A DNA stretch of 44,595 nt from Nonomuraea corallina (GTDB taxonomy: Bacteria; Actinomycetota; Actinomycetes; Streptosporangiales; Streptosporangiaceae): positions 1-44,595 of the forward strand of contig NZ_JAPNNL010000042.1 of the NCBI RefSeq assembly GCF_027620315.1, given 5' to 3'. The position numbers and the translations under genes were made by a program. The notes under the pieces were generated by a model. The model had not been told where the DNA came from and searched no databases. It was given only the letters and a program-made list of their open reading frames with translations. Of the stretch, positions 17,190 through 24,605 are shown in pieces; the stretch's first letter is position 1; the number at the start of each line of letters is the position of its first letter.

Positions 17190-19300
17190 CGACCTCCGAC
17201 AAGTCGCCCGGCCCCGACGCGACGACCACCCCGGACGGGGCGACCACCCCGGACGGGGCGGCCGGTCCGGGGGCGACCACCCGTCCTGCCGAGGTGGCCG
17301 GTCCGGGGGCGACCACCCGTCCTGACGAGGGGGCCGGTCCGGAGGCGGCCGTTCGTTCCGGCGGGACGGCCCCTTCCGGGAAGGCGCGCCGGCCGGACGG
17401 CGAGGTCCGTCCCGAGGAGGTGGCCGGGCCCGGTGCGGGGGACGGGGGTGACAGGCTGCCGGTCGCCGGCGCGCGCAGGACGTGGGCGTGGCTGCGCGGG
17501 GAGCTGCGCGCGCGATGGGCGGCGGCCGCGCTCGCCGTGCTGGTGGGCGCCGTGGGCGCCGCCGCGTCGGTGGTGCCCGTGTACGTGCTCGGCACGCTCG
17601 TCGACCTGGTCGACGAGGGGGCCCCGGGGTCGGCGATCGTCACCGTCGCGCTGGTGATCCTGGCCGGGGCGCTCATCGGCGGGCTGGCCACCGGTCCGGC
17701 CACGTACCTGGTCAGCCGCGTGTGCGAGCAGATGCTCGCCGACCTGCGGGAACGTACGGTGGCGCGGGCGCTGTCGCTGCCGGTGACGGCTTTGGAGCGG
17801 TTCGGCAAGGGAGACCTGCTGTCGCGGGTGAGCACCGACACGGCGGCGATCGGCAAGGCGGCCTCCACCGTCGTGCCCGCGATGATCTCCTCGTTCCTGC
17901 TGGGCGTGGTCAGCGTCGGCGCGATGGCCGGGCTCGACTGGCGGCTCGGGCTGGCCGGCGCGGTCGCGATCCCGCTCTACGTCCTGGGGCTGCGCTGGTA
18001 CCTGCCGAGGGCCGCGCCGAAGTACGCCGCGGAGCGCCGGGCGGTCGCGGACAACTCGCAGCTGCTGGTGGAGAGCATGCAGGGGGTGCGCACCGTGCAG
18101 GCGTACCGGCTGGAGGGGCGGCGGCTGCACCGCATCGGCGGCGCCTCGCGCGAGGTGCACGACATCAGCGTGTCGGTCTTCACGCTGTTCACCCGGTTCG
18201 TCGGGAGGGTGAACCGGGCGGAGTTCTTCGGCCTGGCCGCGATCCTGGTGACCGGTTTCTTCCTGGTCCGTCAGGGGTCCGTGACGGTGGGCGAGAGCGC
18301 GGCGGCGGCGGTCCTGTTCCACCGGCTGTTCAACCCGATCGGCATGCTGCTGTTCACCTTCGACGAGATCCAGGCGGCGGGGGCGAGCCTGGCCAGGCTC
18401 GTCGGCGTCATCGACCTCGATCCCGGCGCGGACCGGGTGGAGACCGCCGCCCGCCCGCTCAGGCGGCCGACGCCCGCGCGGAGCACGTCCAGCGCCCGCC
18501 CGGCCGAGCCCCGCGACGCCTCGCTGGAGCTGAGCGACGTCCACTTCAGCTACGACGGCTCGCCCGAGGTGCTGCACGGCGTGTCCATCAGCCTGGCCGC
18601 CGGGTCGCGGGTCGCGCTGGTCGGATCGACCGGCGCGGGCAAGTCCACCATCGCGGCGATCGCCGCGGGCATCCTCACGCCCGGCAGCGGCGCCGTACGC
18701 GTCGGAGGCGTCGAGCTCGCCCCTGACCGGCTGCGCGAGCACGTCGCGATCATCACGCAGGAGGTCCACGTCTTCGCCGGGCCGCTCATCGAGGACCTGC
18801 GGCTGGCGCGGCCGGACGCCTCGCCGGAGGAGGCCGCCGCCGCGCTGGCTGCCGTCGGCGCCCTGGAGTGGGTGACCGCCCTGCCCGGCGGTCTGGACAC
18901 GGTGGTCGGGGAGGGCGGTCACGAGCTCACCACGGCACAGGTCCAGCAGCTCGCGCTCGCCCGCCTGATGCTGGTGGACCCTCCGATCGCCATCCTGGAC
19001 GAGGCGACCGCGGAGGCGGGCAGCCTGGGCGCCCGCACCCTGGAGGAGTCCGCCATCGCGGCCACCCGGGGGCGCACGACCCTGGTCGTCGCCCACCGCC
19101 TGACCCAGGCCGCCTCCGCCGACCGGGTGATCGTCCTGGAGCACGGCCGGATCGTGGAGGAGGGCGGGCACGCGGAGCTGGTCGCCGCCGGCGGCCGGTA
19201 CGCGGAGCTCTGGCGGGCCTGGGAGGCGCGCACCCCGGCGTCCTCACCGCGTCAGGCGGTGACGGGGATCGACCTCACCCGTACCCTGCCTGAGAGGTGA
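17186..19300 (+). CDS. ABC exporter half-transporter with intact Walker motifs but degenerate signature (subunit 2)
   Basis: A 704-residue half-transporter. Residues 1-85 are a Gly/Pro/Thr/Ala-rich, probably disordered extension with internal repeats, followed by six helices and an NBD. The NBD has Walker A GSTGAGKST (about 480) and Walker B with catalytic Glu (IAILDEAT, about 601), plus the H-loop VVAHRL. The signature LSGGQ is replaced by LTTAQVQQ and the D-loop by AEAG. Paired with the upstream subunit (start/stop overlap ATGA), the consensus ATP site is formed by this Walker A/B plus the partner's LSGGQ. Substrate unknown; export of the neighbouring NRPS product is possible but unproven. 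Confidence 0.9.
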   Translation: MTTSDKSPGPDATTTPDGATTPDGAAGPGATTRPAEVAGPGATTRPDEGAGPEAAVRSGGTAPSGKARRPDGEVRPEEVAGPGAGDGGDRLPVAGARRTWAWLRGELRARWAAAALAVLVGAVGAAASVVPVYVLGTLVDLVDEGAPGSAIVTVALVILAGALIGGLATGPATYLVSRVCEQMLADLRERTVARALSLPVTALERFGKGDLLSRVSTDTAAIGKAASTVVPAMISSFLLGVVSVGAMAGLDWRLGLAGAVAIPLYVLGLRWYLPRAAPKYAAERRAVADNSQLLVESMQGVRTVQAYRLEGRRLHRIGGASREVHDISVSVFTLFTRFVGRVNRAEFFGLAAILVTGFFLVRQGSVTVGESAAAAVLFHRLFNPIGMLLFTFDEIQAAGASLARLVGVIDLDPGADRVETAARPLRRPTPARSTSSARPAEPRDASLELSDVHFSYDGSPEVLHGVSISLAAGSRVALVGSTGAGKSTIAAIAAGILTPGSGAVRVGGVELAPDRLREHVAIITQEVHVFAGPLIEDLRLARPDASPEEAAAALAAVGALEWVTALPGGLDTVVGEGGHELTTAQVQQLALARLMLVDPPIAILDEATAEAGSLGARTLEESAIAATRGRTTLVVAHRLTQAASADRVIVLEHGRIVEEGGHAELVAAGGRYAELWRAWEARTPASSPRQAVTGIDLTRTLPER
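17260..17324. repeat. Direct repeat in 5' end of ABC subunit 2
   Basis: A 29-bp sequence starting GGCCGGTCCGGGGGCGACCA occurs at 17260-17288 and again at 17296-17324 (36-bp period). It encodes AGPGATTRP repeats in the disordered N-terminal extension. Confidence 0.85.
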
Positions 19301-19341
19301 GCCTGGCTCGCAGAAGGGCCGCTCGCGGGCGCCGCCGCTGC

Positions 19342-19355
19342 TGGGAGCGCTCCCA
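19342..19355. promoter_or_regulatory. CebR-type operator O1
   Basis: TGGGAGCGCTCCCA is a perfect 14-bp palindrome identical to the published box of CebR, the LacI-family cellobiose repressor of Streptomyces. It lies about 40 bp upstream of the -35 element of the NRPS operon. The centre-to-centre distance to O2 is 89 bp, which would permit looping across the promoter. Confidence 0.88.
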
Positions 19356-19394
19356 ACCGTCGTCCTAACAGAAGCGAAGATGGCGATGAAAAGG

Positions 19395-19424
19395 TTGACT
19401 AGCTTGTCAGTTCACGCCTAGCGT
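19395..19424 (+). promoter_or_regulatory. Predicted promoter of the NRPS operon
   Basis: TTGACT (19395-19400), an 18-bp spacer and TAGCGT (19419-19424) form a good sigma-70/HrdB-type promoter. The predicted start, at about 19431, falls on operator O2, so a bound repressor would block initiation. Confidence 0.6.
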
Positions 19425-19430
19425 TCCATG

Positions 19431-19444
19431 TGGGAGCGCTCCCG
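19431..19444. promoter_or_regulatory. CebR-type operator O2
   Basis: TGGGAGCGCTCCCG differs from the perfect palindrome at the last base only. It covers the predicted transcription start of the NRPS operon, a classical repression position. Confidence 0.85.
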
Positions 19445-19465
19445 TGATCTTGTCAAACGGAGAGC

Positions 19466-19570
19466 GTGAACAGCTCGATGCTGAACCCTTCGCAGGCGAT
19501 GGTGCCTATCGAGGCACGGTTCCCTCTCTCGCCCGGACGACGGGTGTCCTTCCCGCACTATGAGGAGTAA
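19466..19570 (+). CDS. Small ORF (34 aa) at the head of the NRPS operon
   Basis: A GTG start with GGAGAG 3 bases upstream opens a 34-codon frame (MNSSMLNPSQAMVP..., ending VSFPHYEE). It stops 5 bp before the carrier-protein ATG, and its last codons (GAGGAG) form the ribosome binding site for that gene. It lies between operator O2 and the first recognised biosynthetic gene. No family is recognised and it has no Cys. It could be a translated leader that couples translation, a small accessory protein, or chance. The clean Shine-Dalgarno site and tight fit favour real translation. Confidence 0.45.
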   Translation: MNSSMLNPSQAMVPIEARFPLSPGRRVSFPHYEE

Positions 19571-19575
19571 GTGTC

Positions 19576-19842
19576 ATGGCTGTGCTCGGCGCGCTCGAAA
19601 ACGAGGTCATGCGGTTGTGGTCCGAGATCCTCGGCGTGGAGGTCACGTCCCCCGACCAGGACTTCTTCGAGCTGGGCGGCCAGTCGCTGGCGATGGTCCA
19701 GTTCCTGGCCACGGTGGAGGACGAGTTCCGGGTCGAGCTGCCGGTGGAGGTGCTCTTCGTCGAGGGGCTGACGGTCGCCCAGGCCGCGCGCGCGATAGAG
19801 GAGGGCTCCCGGACCGGCGCCGCGGCCGGGGAGGGCTCTTGA
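19576..19842 (+). CDS. Stand-alone peptidyl/aryl carrier protein
   Basis: An 88-residue carrier protein with the phosphopantetheine site FFELGGQSLAMVQF (Ser at about 38) in a four-helix carrier fold. The N-terminus MAVLGAL closely matches that of the adenylation enzyme two genes downstream (MPVLGAL). Being free-standing, it is presumably charged by that adenylation enzyme and delivers the first building block to the condensation domain of the C-A-T-R synthetase. It is the first recognised gene of the operon. The GAGGAG ribosome site lies within the end of the small upstream ORF. Confidence 0.92.
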   Translation: MAVLGALENEVMRLWSEILGVEVTSPDQDFFELGGQSLAMVQFLATVEDEFRVELPVEVLFVEGLTVAQAARAIEEGSRTGAAAGEGS

Positions 19843-21014
19843 CCACCGTCGTCATGGTCACCCACGGCACGCACGGCGACGTGCTGCCGTTCGTGGGCCT
19901 GGGGCGCATCCTGCGGGGGCGGGGGCACCGGGTGGAGATCCTCACCCATGCCCCCTTCGAGGGAGTGGCCCGCCGTGAGGGGCTGGAGTTCACGGCCATC
20001 GACACGGAGCGTGAGTACGAGCGGTACCTGGCCGACACGCCGATGCTGCTCGGCGCCGGGATGGAACGCTGGCGGCAGTTCTACGACGCCACCGGGCTGT
20101 TCGACCAGATCCGGTTCGAGTGCCAGGTGCTGAAGACCCGGCACGTGCCGGGGGAGACGGTGTTCGTGGGCCGCCACACCACGGCGATCTCGACCCTCTT
20201 CGCCGGCGAGCTGCTGGCCGTGCCGACCGCGTGGGTCGCGGTGACGCCGGTGCAGTACATGTCCGAGCGTCCCGCCGTGCACATGTACCGGGAGACCATG
20301 AGCGACCGGCTCGACGCCGTGCGCGCGACGCTCGGGCTGGAGCCGGTCGACGACTGGGCCTCCTGGTTCACCTCGGCCCAGCTCCACCTGGGGCTCTGGC
20401 CGGAGTGGTTCGACCGGGCCGGGATCGCCGCGCCGTCGCGGGCGCGCCTGACCGGGGCCCCGTACGGCGACGACACCTTCCAGGCCGCGGTCCCGCCGGA
20501 GGCCGAGCGCCTGCTCGACCAGGGCGCGGTGATCGTGACGGGTGGCACCGGCCGCATGATCCACGAGCGGTTCTACCCGGCCGCCGTGGCCGCCTGCGCG
20601 GCCGCCGGGGTGCCCGCCCTGGTCGTGGCCAGGCACCGGGACCTGGTGCCCGACCCGCTGCCGCCGGGGATCACCTGGTTCCCGCACCTGCCCTTCCATC
20701 AGGTCATGGGGCGGGCGCGGGCGGTGCTGCACCACGGCGGCATCGGCACCGTCGTCAGGGCCGTGGCGGCGGGGGTGCCGCAGGTCCTGCTGGCGCACGG
20801 TTTCGACCGTTCTGACAACGGCATGCGCCTGGCCCGGCTCAAGCTCGGGTCCTGGCTGCCCGAGCGGCGCTGGACGCCGGAGGAGATCGTCCCCCTGCTG
20901 CGCGCCGCCCTGAGCGACGACGGCTACGGCGAGCGGGTGGCCCCGTACGCGCTGGCCGCGATGCCCGGGCTGCGGGCGGCCGCCGAGGCCGTCGAAGAAC
21001 TGCTGAACGTCTGA
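19839..21014 (+). CDS. Family-1 glycosyltransferase of the NRPS operon
   Basis: A 391-residue GT-B enzyme. The N-terminal loop is VVMVTHGTHGDVLPFVGLGR. The donor domain contains GITWFPHLPFHQVMGRARA followed by VLHHGGIGTVVRA (the H-x-G-G-x-G-T sugar-nucleotide motif) and a late FDRSDNGMRL in place of the usual D-Q. The TTG start at 19839 overlaps the carrier-protein stop and has GGGGAGGG upstream; ATG 19854 is an alternative. Its place between carrier and adenylation genes implies that the final peptide, or a late intermediate, is glycosylated. No deoxysugar genes are present, so a common hexose such as glucose or GlcNAc is more likely. Confidence 0.9.
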   Translation: MTTVVMVTHGTHGDVLPFVGLGRILRGRGHRVEILTHAPFEGVARREGLEFTAIDTEREYERYLADTPMLLGAGMERWRQFYDATGLFDQIRFECQVLKTRHVPGETVFVGRHTTAISTLFAGELLAVPTAWVAVTPVQYMSERPAVHMYRETMSDRLDAVRATLGLEPVDDWASWFTSAQLHLGLWPEWFDRAGIAAPSRARLTGAPYGDDTFQAAVPPEAERLLDQGAVIVTGGTGRMIHERFYPAAVAACAAAGVPALVVARHRDLVPDPLPPGITWFPHLPFHQVMGRARAVLHHGGIGTVVRAVAAGVPQVLLAHGFDRSDNGMRLARLKLGSWLPERRWTPEEIVPLLRAALSDDGYGERVAPYALAAMPGLRAAAEAVEELLNV

Positions 21015-21036
21015 CCGCTACCTTCGGAGTTGAACC

Positions 21037-22467
21037 ATGCCTGTATTGGGAGCGCTCCCAACCGTGGTGCAGTTATTCCGGCGCCAGGCGGCGAGCACCC
21101 CTGACCGGGTCGCGCTCGTCGCCGGCGCCGAGCGCCTGACCTACGCCGAGCTGGACGCCGCCGCGGACCGGCTGGCCACCCGGCTCGCCGCCGCCGGCGC
21201 GGGCCCCGGCGCCCTCGTGGGGATCTGCGCGGCCAAGTCGGCGGCCTGCGTCACCGCGATGCTCGCCGTCCTGCGGACCGGTGCCGCCTACCTGCCCCTC
21301 GACCCCGGCCACCCGGCGGCCCGCGTCGAACTCGTCCTCACGGACTCGGGCGCGCACCTGCTGCTCACCGACGGCGACCCCGTCACCACCGCGGTCCCGG
21401 TGATACGGCTGGACGAGGAGCACCCCCCGGCCCCGCCCTTCCCCGCCGTCCCGCCCGACCCCGCCGCCCCGGCGTACGTGATCTACACCTCGGGCTCGAC
21501 CGGCCGCCCCAAAGGGGTCGTCGTGCCGCACCGGGCGCTGGCCAACCTGCTCACCGGGATGCGCGCCCTGGCCGGCTCGTCGGAGGACGACGTCTGGCTC
21601 TCGGCCGCCTCGCTCACCTTCGACATGTCCGTGCCCGAGCTCTACCTGCCGCTCGTGACCGGGGGACGGCTCGTCCTGCTCGACCCCAAGGCCGCGATCC
21701 TCGGCAAACGGCTCGCCGCGCTGATCGAGCGGGAGGGCGTCACCCACATGCAGGCCACCCCGTCGGGCTGGCGGGTCCTGCTGTACGCCGGGTTCCGCGA
21801 CCCGAAGCTGACCGCGCTGATCGGCGGCGAGGCGCTGCCCGCGGCCCTGGCCAGGGAACTGCGGCCCAGGGTCGGACGGCTCGTCAACATGTACGGCCCG
21901 ACCGAGGCGGCCGTCTGGGCCACCTCGTGGGAGGTGCCGCCGGAACCGGAGACGATCTCGATCGGCGACCCGCTGCCCGGCGCGAGCGTGCACGTCGTGG
22001 ACGACCGGCTGAACGAGGTGACCCAGGGCGAGCTCGCCATCGGCGGCGTGGGCGTGGCCAGCGGCTACCTCGGCCGCCCCGCCCTGACCGCCGAACGCTT
22101 CGTCCCTGACCCGTACGGCGAGCCGGGAAGCAGGTTGTACCTGACCGGCGACGTGGTGCGGCGCACCGGCGCCGGGCTGGAGTTCCTGCGCCGGGCCGAC
22201 ACCCAGGTGAAGGTGCGCGGCTACCGGGTCGAGCTCGGCGAGGTGGAGGCCGCCATGGACGCCCTGCCCGGGGTGCGGCAGTCCGTGGCGGCGGTGTCCG
22301 GCGACGCCCTGGTGGCCTTCGTCGTCGGCGACTGCCCGGACCTGCGCGGCCGGCTGGCCGAGGTCCTTCCCTCGTACATGGTCCCGACCAGGGTGGTCCC
22401 TCTGGACTCCCTGCCTCTCACCCCCAACGGAAAGATCGATCGGCGCGCTCTTGAGGAGACCCTGTGA
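21037..22467 (+). CDS. Stand-alone NRPS adenylation enzyme
   Basis: A 476-residue adenylation domain with core motifs A1-A10: [15 protein letters not shown] (A3), [10 protein letters not shown] (A5), YLTGDVVRR (A7), [13 protein letters not shown] (A8) and [14 protein letters not shown] (A10 with catalytic Lys). Manual alignment to GrsA gives a binding-pocket code of about D-M-P-Q-I-G-M-V-W-K. The Asp235 equivalent is present, so an alpha-amino acid is expected rather than an aryl acid, but I recognise no known substrate. It lacks its own carrier domain and probably loads the stand-alone carrier protein of this operon. Bases 21047-21060, inside codons 4-8, form a third perfect CebR box. Confidence 0.92.
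   Translation: MPVLGALPTVVQLFRRQAASTPDRVALVAGAERLTYAELDAAADRLATRLAAAGAGPGALVGICAAKSAACVTAMLAVLRTGAAYLPLDPGHPAARVELVLTDSGAHLLLTDGDPVTTAVPVIRLDEEHPPAPPFPAVPPDPAAPAYVIYTSGSTGRPKGVVVPHRALANLLTGMRALAGSSEDDVWLSAASLTFDMSVPELYLPLVTGGRLVLLDPKAAILGKRLAALIEREGVTHMQATPSGWRVLLYAGFRDPKLTALIGGEALPAALARELRPRVGRLVNMYGPTEAAVWATSWEVPPEPETISIGDPLPGASVHVVDDRLNEVTQGELAIGGVGVASGYLGRPALTAERFVPDPYGEPGSRLYLTGDVVRRTGAGLEFLRRADTQVKVRGYRVELGEVEAAMDALPGVRQSVAAVSGDALVAFVVGDCPDLRGRLAEVLPSYMVPTRVVPLDSLPLTPNGKIDRRALEETL
21047..21060. promoter_or_regulatory. CebR-type operator O3 inside the adenylation gene
   Basis: TGGGAGCGCTCCCA is a perfect palindrome within the codons for VLGALP near the start of the adenylation gene. Flanking identity with O1 extends for 5 further bases (ACCGT). 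Thaxtomin gene txtB also carries an intragenic CebR site. It could act as a transcriptional roadblock or a loop anchor. Confidence 0.8.
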
Positions 22468-22643
22468 GTGACGTGCTGGTGGTGGTCAACCACGAGGAGC
22501 AGTACTCCATCTGGCCCGCGGGCCGCGAGCTGCCGCCCGGCTGGCGGGCCGGCGGCTTCACCGGGACCCGTGAGGAGTGCCTGGCGCACATCGAGACGGT
22601 GTGGACCGACATGCGCCCCCTGAGCGCGCGCGGCGGGAGGTGA
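22464..22643 (+). CDS. MbtH-like protein
   Basis: A 59-residue protein with the MbtH signature N-x-E-x-Q-x-S-x-W-P near the N-terminus ([10 protein letters not shown]), then PPGW and the terminal C-L-x-H-I-x-x-V-W-T-D-M-R-P. MbtH proteins bind adenylation domains and aid their folding and activity. Its GTG overlaps the stop of the adenylation gene (GTGA), pointing to that enzyme as the first partner; the NRPS A domain may also need it. Confidence 0.95.
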   Translation: MSDVLVVVNHEEQYSIWPAGRELPPGWRAGGFTGTREECLAHIETVWTDMRPLSARGGR

Positions 22644-22650
22644 CGCGGAC

Positions 22651-23958
22651 ATGGAGCCCACCGCGAGCCCCGAGGCCGTCATCGTGGGAGCGGGCCTGGC
22701 CGGCCCCCTGCTGGCGAGCCTGATCGCCCGGCGCGGACACCGGGTCGACCTGGTCGAAGGCCGCCCTGACCCGCGCGCCACCCGCCACCACGGCGGCCGG
22801 TCCATCAACCTCGGCATGTCGGCGCGGGCCATCGCCGCCCTGCGCGAGGTCGGCCTGTGGCAGGAGGCGCGCCGGCTGTCCGTGCCGATGCGCGGGCGCA
22901 TGGTGCACACCGCCGGCGGCAGGCCGTCGTTCCACCCCTACGGCAAGGACCCGTCGCAGATCCTGCACTCCATCAGCCGGGAGGCGCTGGCCCGCCTGCT
23001 GGTCGAGCACGCGGAGAAACAGCCCGGCGTGCGGCTGCGCTTCGACGCCCGGTGCGTGGCCGTCGACCGGGACCGGGCCCGCGTCACCCTGGCGGACGGC
23101 GACGAGCTCGCCGCGGACTTCGTCGTCGGCGCCGACGGCGCGTCCTCGATCGTCAGGACCGAGATGCAGCGCGGCCTGCCGGCCGCCTTCAGCCGCGAGT
23201 ACCTCGAATGGGGGTACAAGGAGATCACCATCCACCCCCTGTCCGACGGCACGCCCGCGGTGCCGCTGGAGGCGCTGCACATCTGGCCGGGCGAGCGCGG
23301 ACTCGGCGTCGCCCACCCCAACATCGACAACAGCCTGACCTGCACCCTCTTCCTGCCCCGCGACGAGCCGCCGGACCCGGTGTCCGAGGCCTTCCCGCAC
23401 CTGGCGGAGCTGGTGCCCGACCTGGACGAGCAGGCGGACGCCGCGCCGATGAGCCACCTCACGACCGTGCGCACCGCGCCGTGGCACCACCGGGACAAGG
23501 CGGTCCTCGTCGGCGACGCCGCCCACGCCGTCTACCCCTTCTACGGCCAGGGCATGAACGCCTCCTTCGAGGACTGCCTCGTCCTCGACGGCATGCTGGC
23601 CCGGCACCCGCACGACCGGGAGGCCGCCTTCGCCGCCTACGAGCACGCCCGCAAACCGCACACCGACGTGCTGGCCGAGCTGTCCGCGCGGAACTTCCTG
23701 GAGCTGCGCGACGGCATGCGCTCTCCCGTACGCCTGGCCAGGAAGCGGCTGGACCTGCTGCTGCACAAGGCGTTCCCCGGCACCTGGGTGCCGCTGTACA
23801 CGCTCGTCTCGCACACCACCGTGCCCTACGGCGAGGCGCTGCGCCGCGCCCGGCGCCAGGACCGGGTGGCCGCGGCACTGGCCGCGACCGGCGCCGGCCT
23901 GGGCGTCGCCGGCCTGCTCGCCGCTCTGGGGCGGCGCCACCGGAGGAACCCCCGATGA
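22651..23958 (+). CDS. Kynurenine 3-monooxygenase-like FAD hydroxylase
   Basis: A 435-residue flavoprotein hydroxylase. It has the FAD GxGxxG loop (VGAGLAG, 13-18), GGRSINLGMSARA, SISREALARLL, LHIWPGERGLGVAHPNI and the second FAD motif VGDAAHAVYPFYGQGMNASFEDC. The pattern matches kynurenine 3-monooxygenase. By alignment, the residues that hold the kynurenine carboxylate in the human enzyme (Arg85, Tyr99, Asn363) correspond to Arg83, Tyr97 and Asn303 here. A C-terminal hydrophobic segment (GAGLGVAGLLAAL) may tether it to the membrane, as in eukaryotic KMO. In antibiotic pathways such enzymes make 3-hydroxykynurenine for actinomycin or pyrrolobenzodiazepine precursors. No kynureninase or tryptophan dioxygenase is in the window. 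Confidence 0.88.
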   Translation: MEPTASPEAVIVGAGLAGPLLASLIARRGHRVDLVEGRPDPRATRHHGGRSINLGMSARAIAALREVGLWQEARRLSVPMRGRMVHTAGGRPSFHPYGKDPSQILHSISREALARLLVEHAEKQPGVRLRFDARCVAVDRDRARVTLADGDELAADFVVGADGASSIVRTEMQRGLPAAFSREYLEWGYKEITIHPLSDGTPAVPLEALHIWPGERGLGVAHPNIDNSLTCTLFLPRDEPPDPVSEAFPHLAELVPDLDEQADAAPMSHLTTVRTAPWHHRDKAVLVGDAAHAVYPFYGQGMNASFEDCLVLDGMLARHPHDREAAFAAYEHARKPHTDVLAELSARNFLELRDGMRSPVRLARKRLDLLLHKAFPGTWVPLYTLVSHTTVPYGEALRRARRQDRVAAALAATGAGLGVAGLLAALGRRHRRNPR

Positions 23959-24605
23959 TCAGACATCCGCACGACGACGCCCTCGTCCTGTTCGACCCGG
24001 TCGACCTGGAGCAGGACCCCGCCCCCCACCCTCTCGTCGGCGAGCACCGGGCCGACCTGCTGGCCGTCGTCGCGTGGGCGCGCGCCTACCTGTGCCGGCC
24101 GCATCCGGACCTGGGCCGGGTGGGCCCGGTGTGCCCGTACGCGCAGACGTCGCTGGACCGCTCGGCCTTCCGGCTGGCCGTCCGGCCGGGCGGCGGCCAC
24201 TCCGTCGCGTCGCTGAGCGGCCTGCTGGCGCCCTACCGCGACTGGTTCCTCGACCTCGCGCCCCGGGGCAGGCCCGGGTCCCATTCCGCGACGATCCTCG
24301 TCCTGCTGCCCGGCATGCGCGACGCCCAGGAGGTGATCGACGCCGCCCAGCGCGAGCTCAAGGACGCCTACGTGGCGCACGGCCTGATGATCGGTGAGTT
24401 CCACGACGGGCCGCCGGACAAGGCCGGGCTGTGGAACCCCGACTTCCGCCCGCTGCGCAGCCCGGTGCCGATGCTGGTGATCCGGCACATGGTGCCGACC
24501 GACCTGCCGTTCCTGATCTTCGAGGAGGCGCACCTGGCCGCGTACCGGGACCTGTTCGGCGAGCAGGTGCCGGGCCACCTGCGCAACCTGGTGGCCAAGC
24601 CATGA
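23955..24605 (+). CDS. DUF6875-like protein of the NRPS operon
   Basis: A 216-residue soluble protein with no recognised catalytic motif. It has an early VGPVCPYAQTSL segment with one conserved-looking Cys, a hydrophobic strand SATILVLLPGM, an amphipathic helix (DAQEVIDAAQRELKDAYV) and a FHDGPPDKAGLWNPDFRPLRSP loop. I associate this pattern with DUF6875, seen beside natural-product genes, but cannot verify the match. The VCPYAQ context could also suggest a redox or metal role. ATGA overlaps at both ends (with the hydroxylase and the NRPS) tie it to the pathway, so an essential tailoring or assembly role is likely. Confidence 0.7.
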   Translation: MIRHPHDDALVLFDPVDLEQDPAPHPLVGEHRADLLAVVAWARAYLCRPHPDLGRVGPVCPYAQTSLDRSAFRLAVRPGGGHSVASLSGLLAPYRDWFLDLAPRGRPGSHSATILVLLPGMRDAQEVIDAAQRELKDAYVAHGLMIGEFHDGPPDKAGLWNPDFRPLRSPVPMLVIRHMVPTDLPFLIFEEAHLAAYRDLFGEQVPGHLRNLVAKP

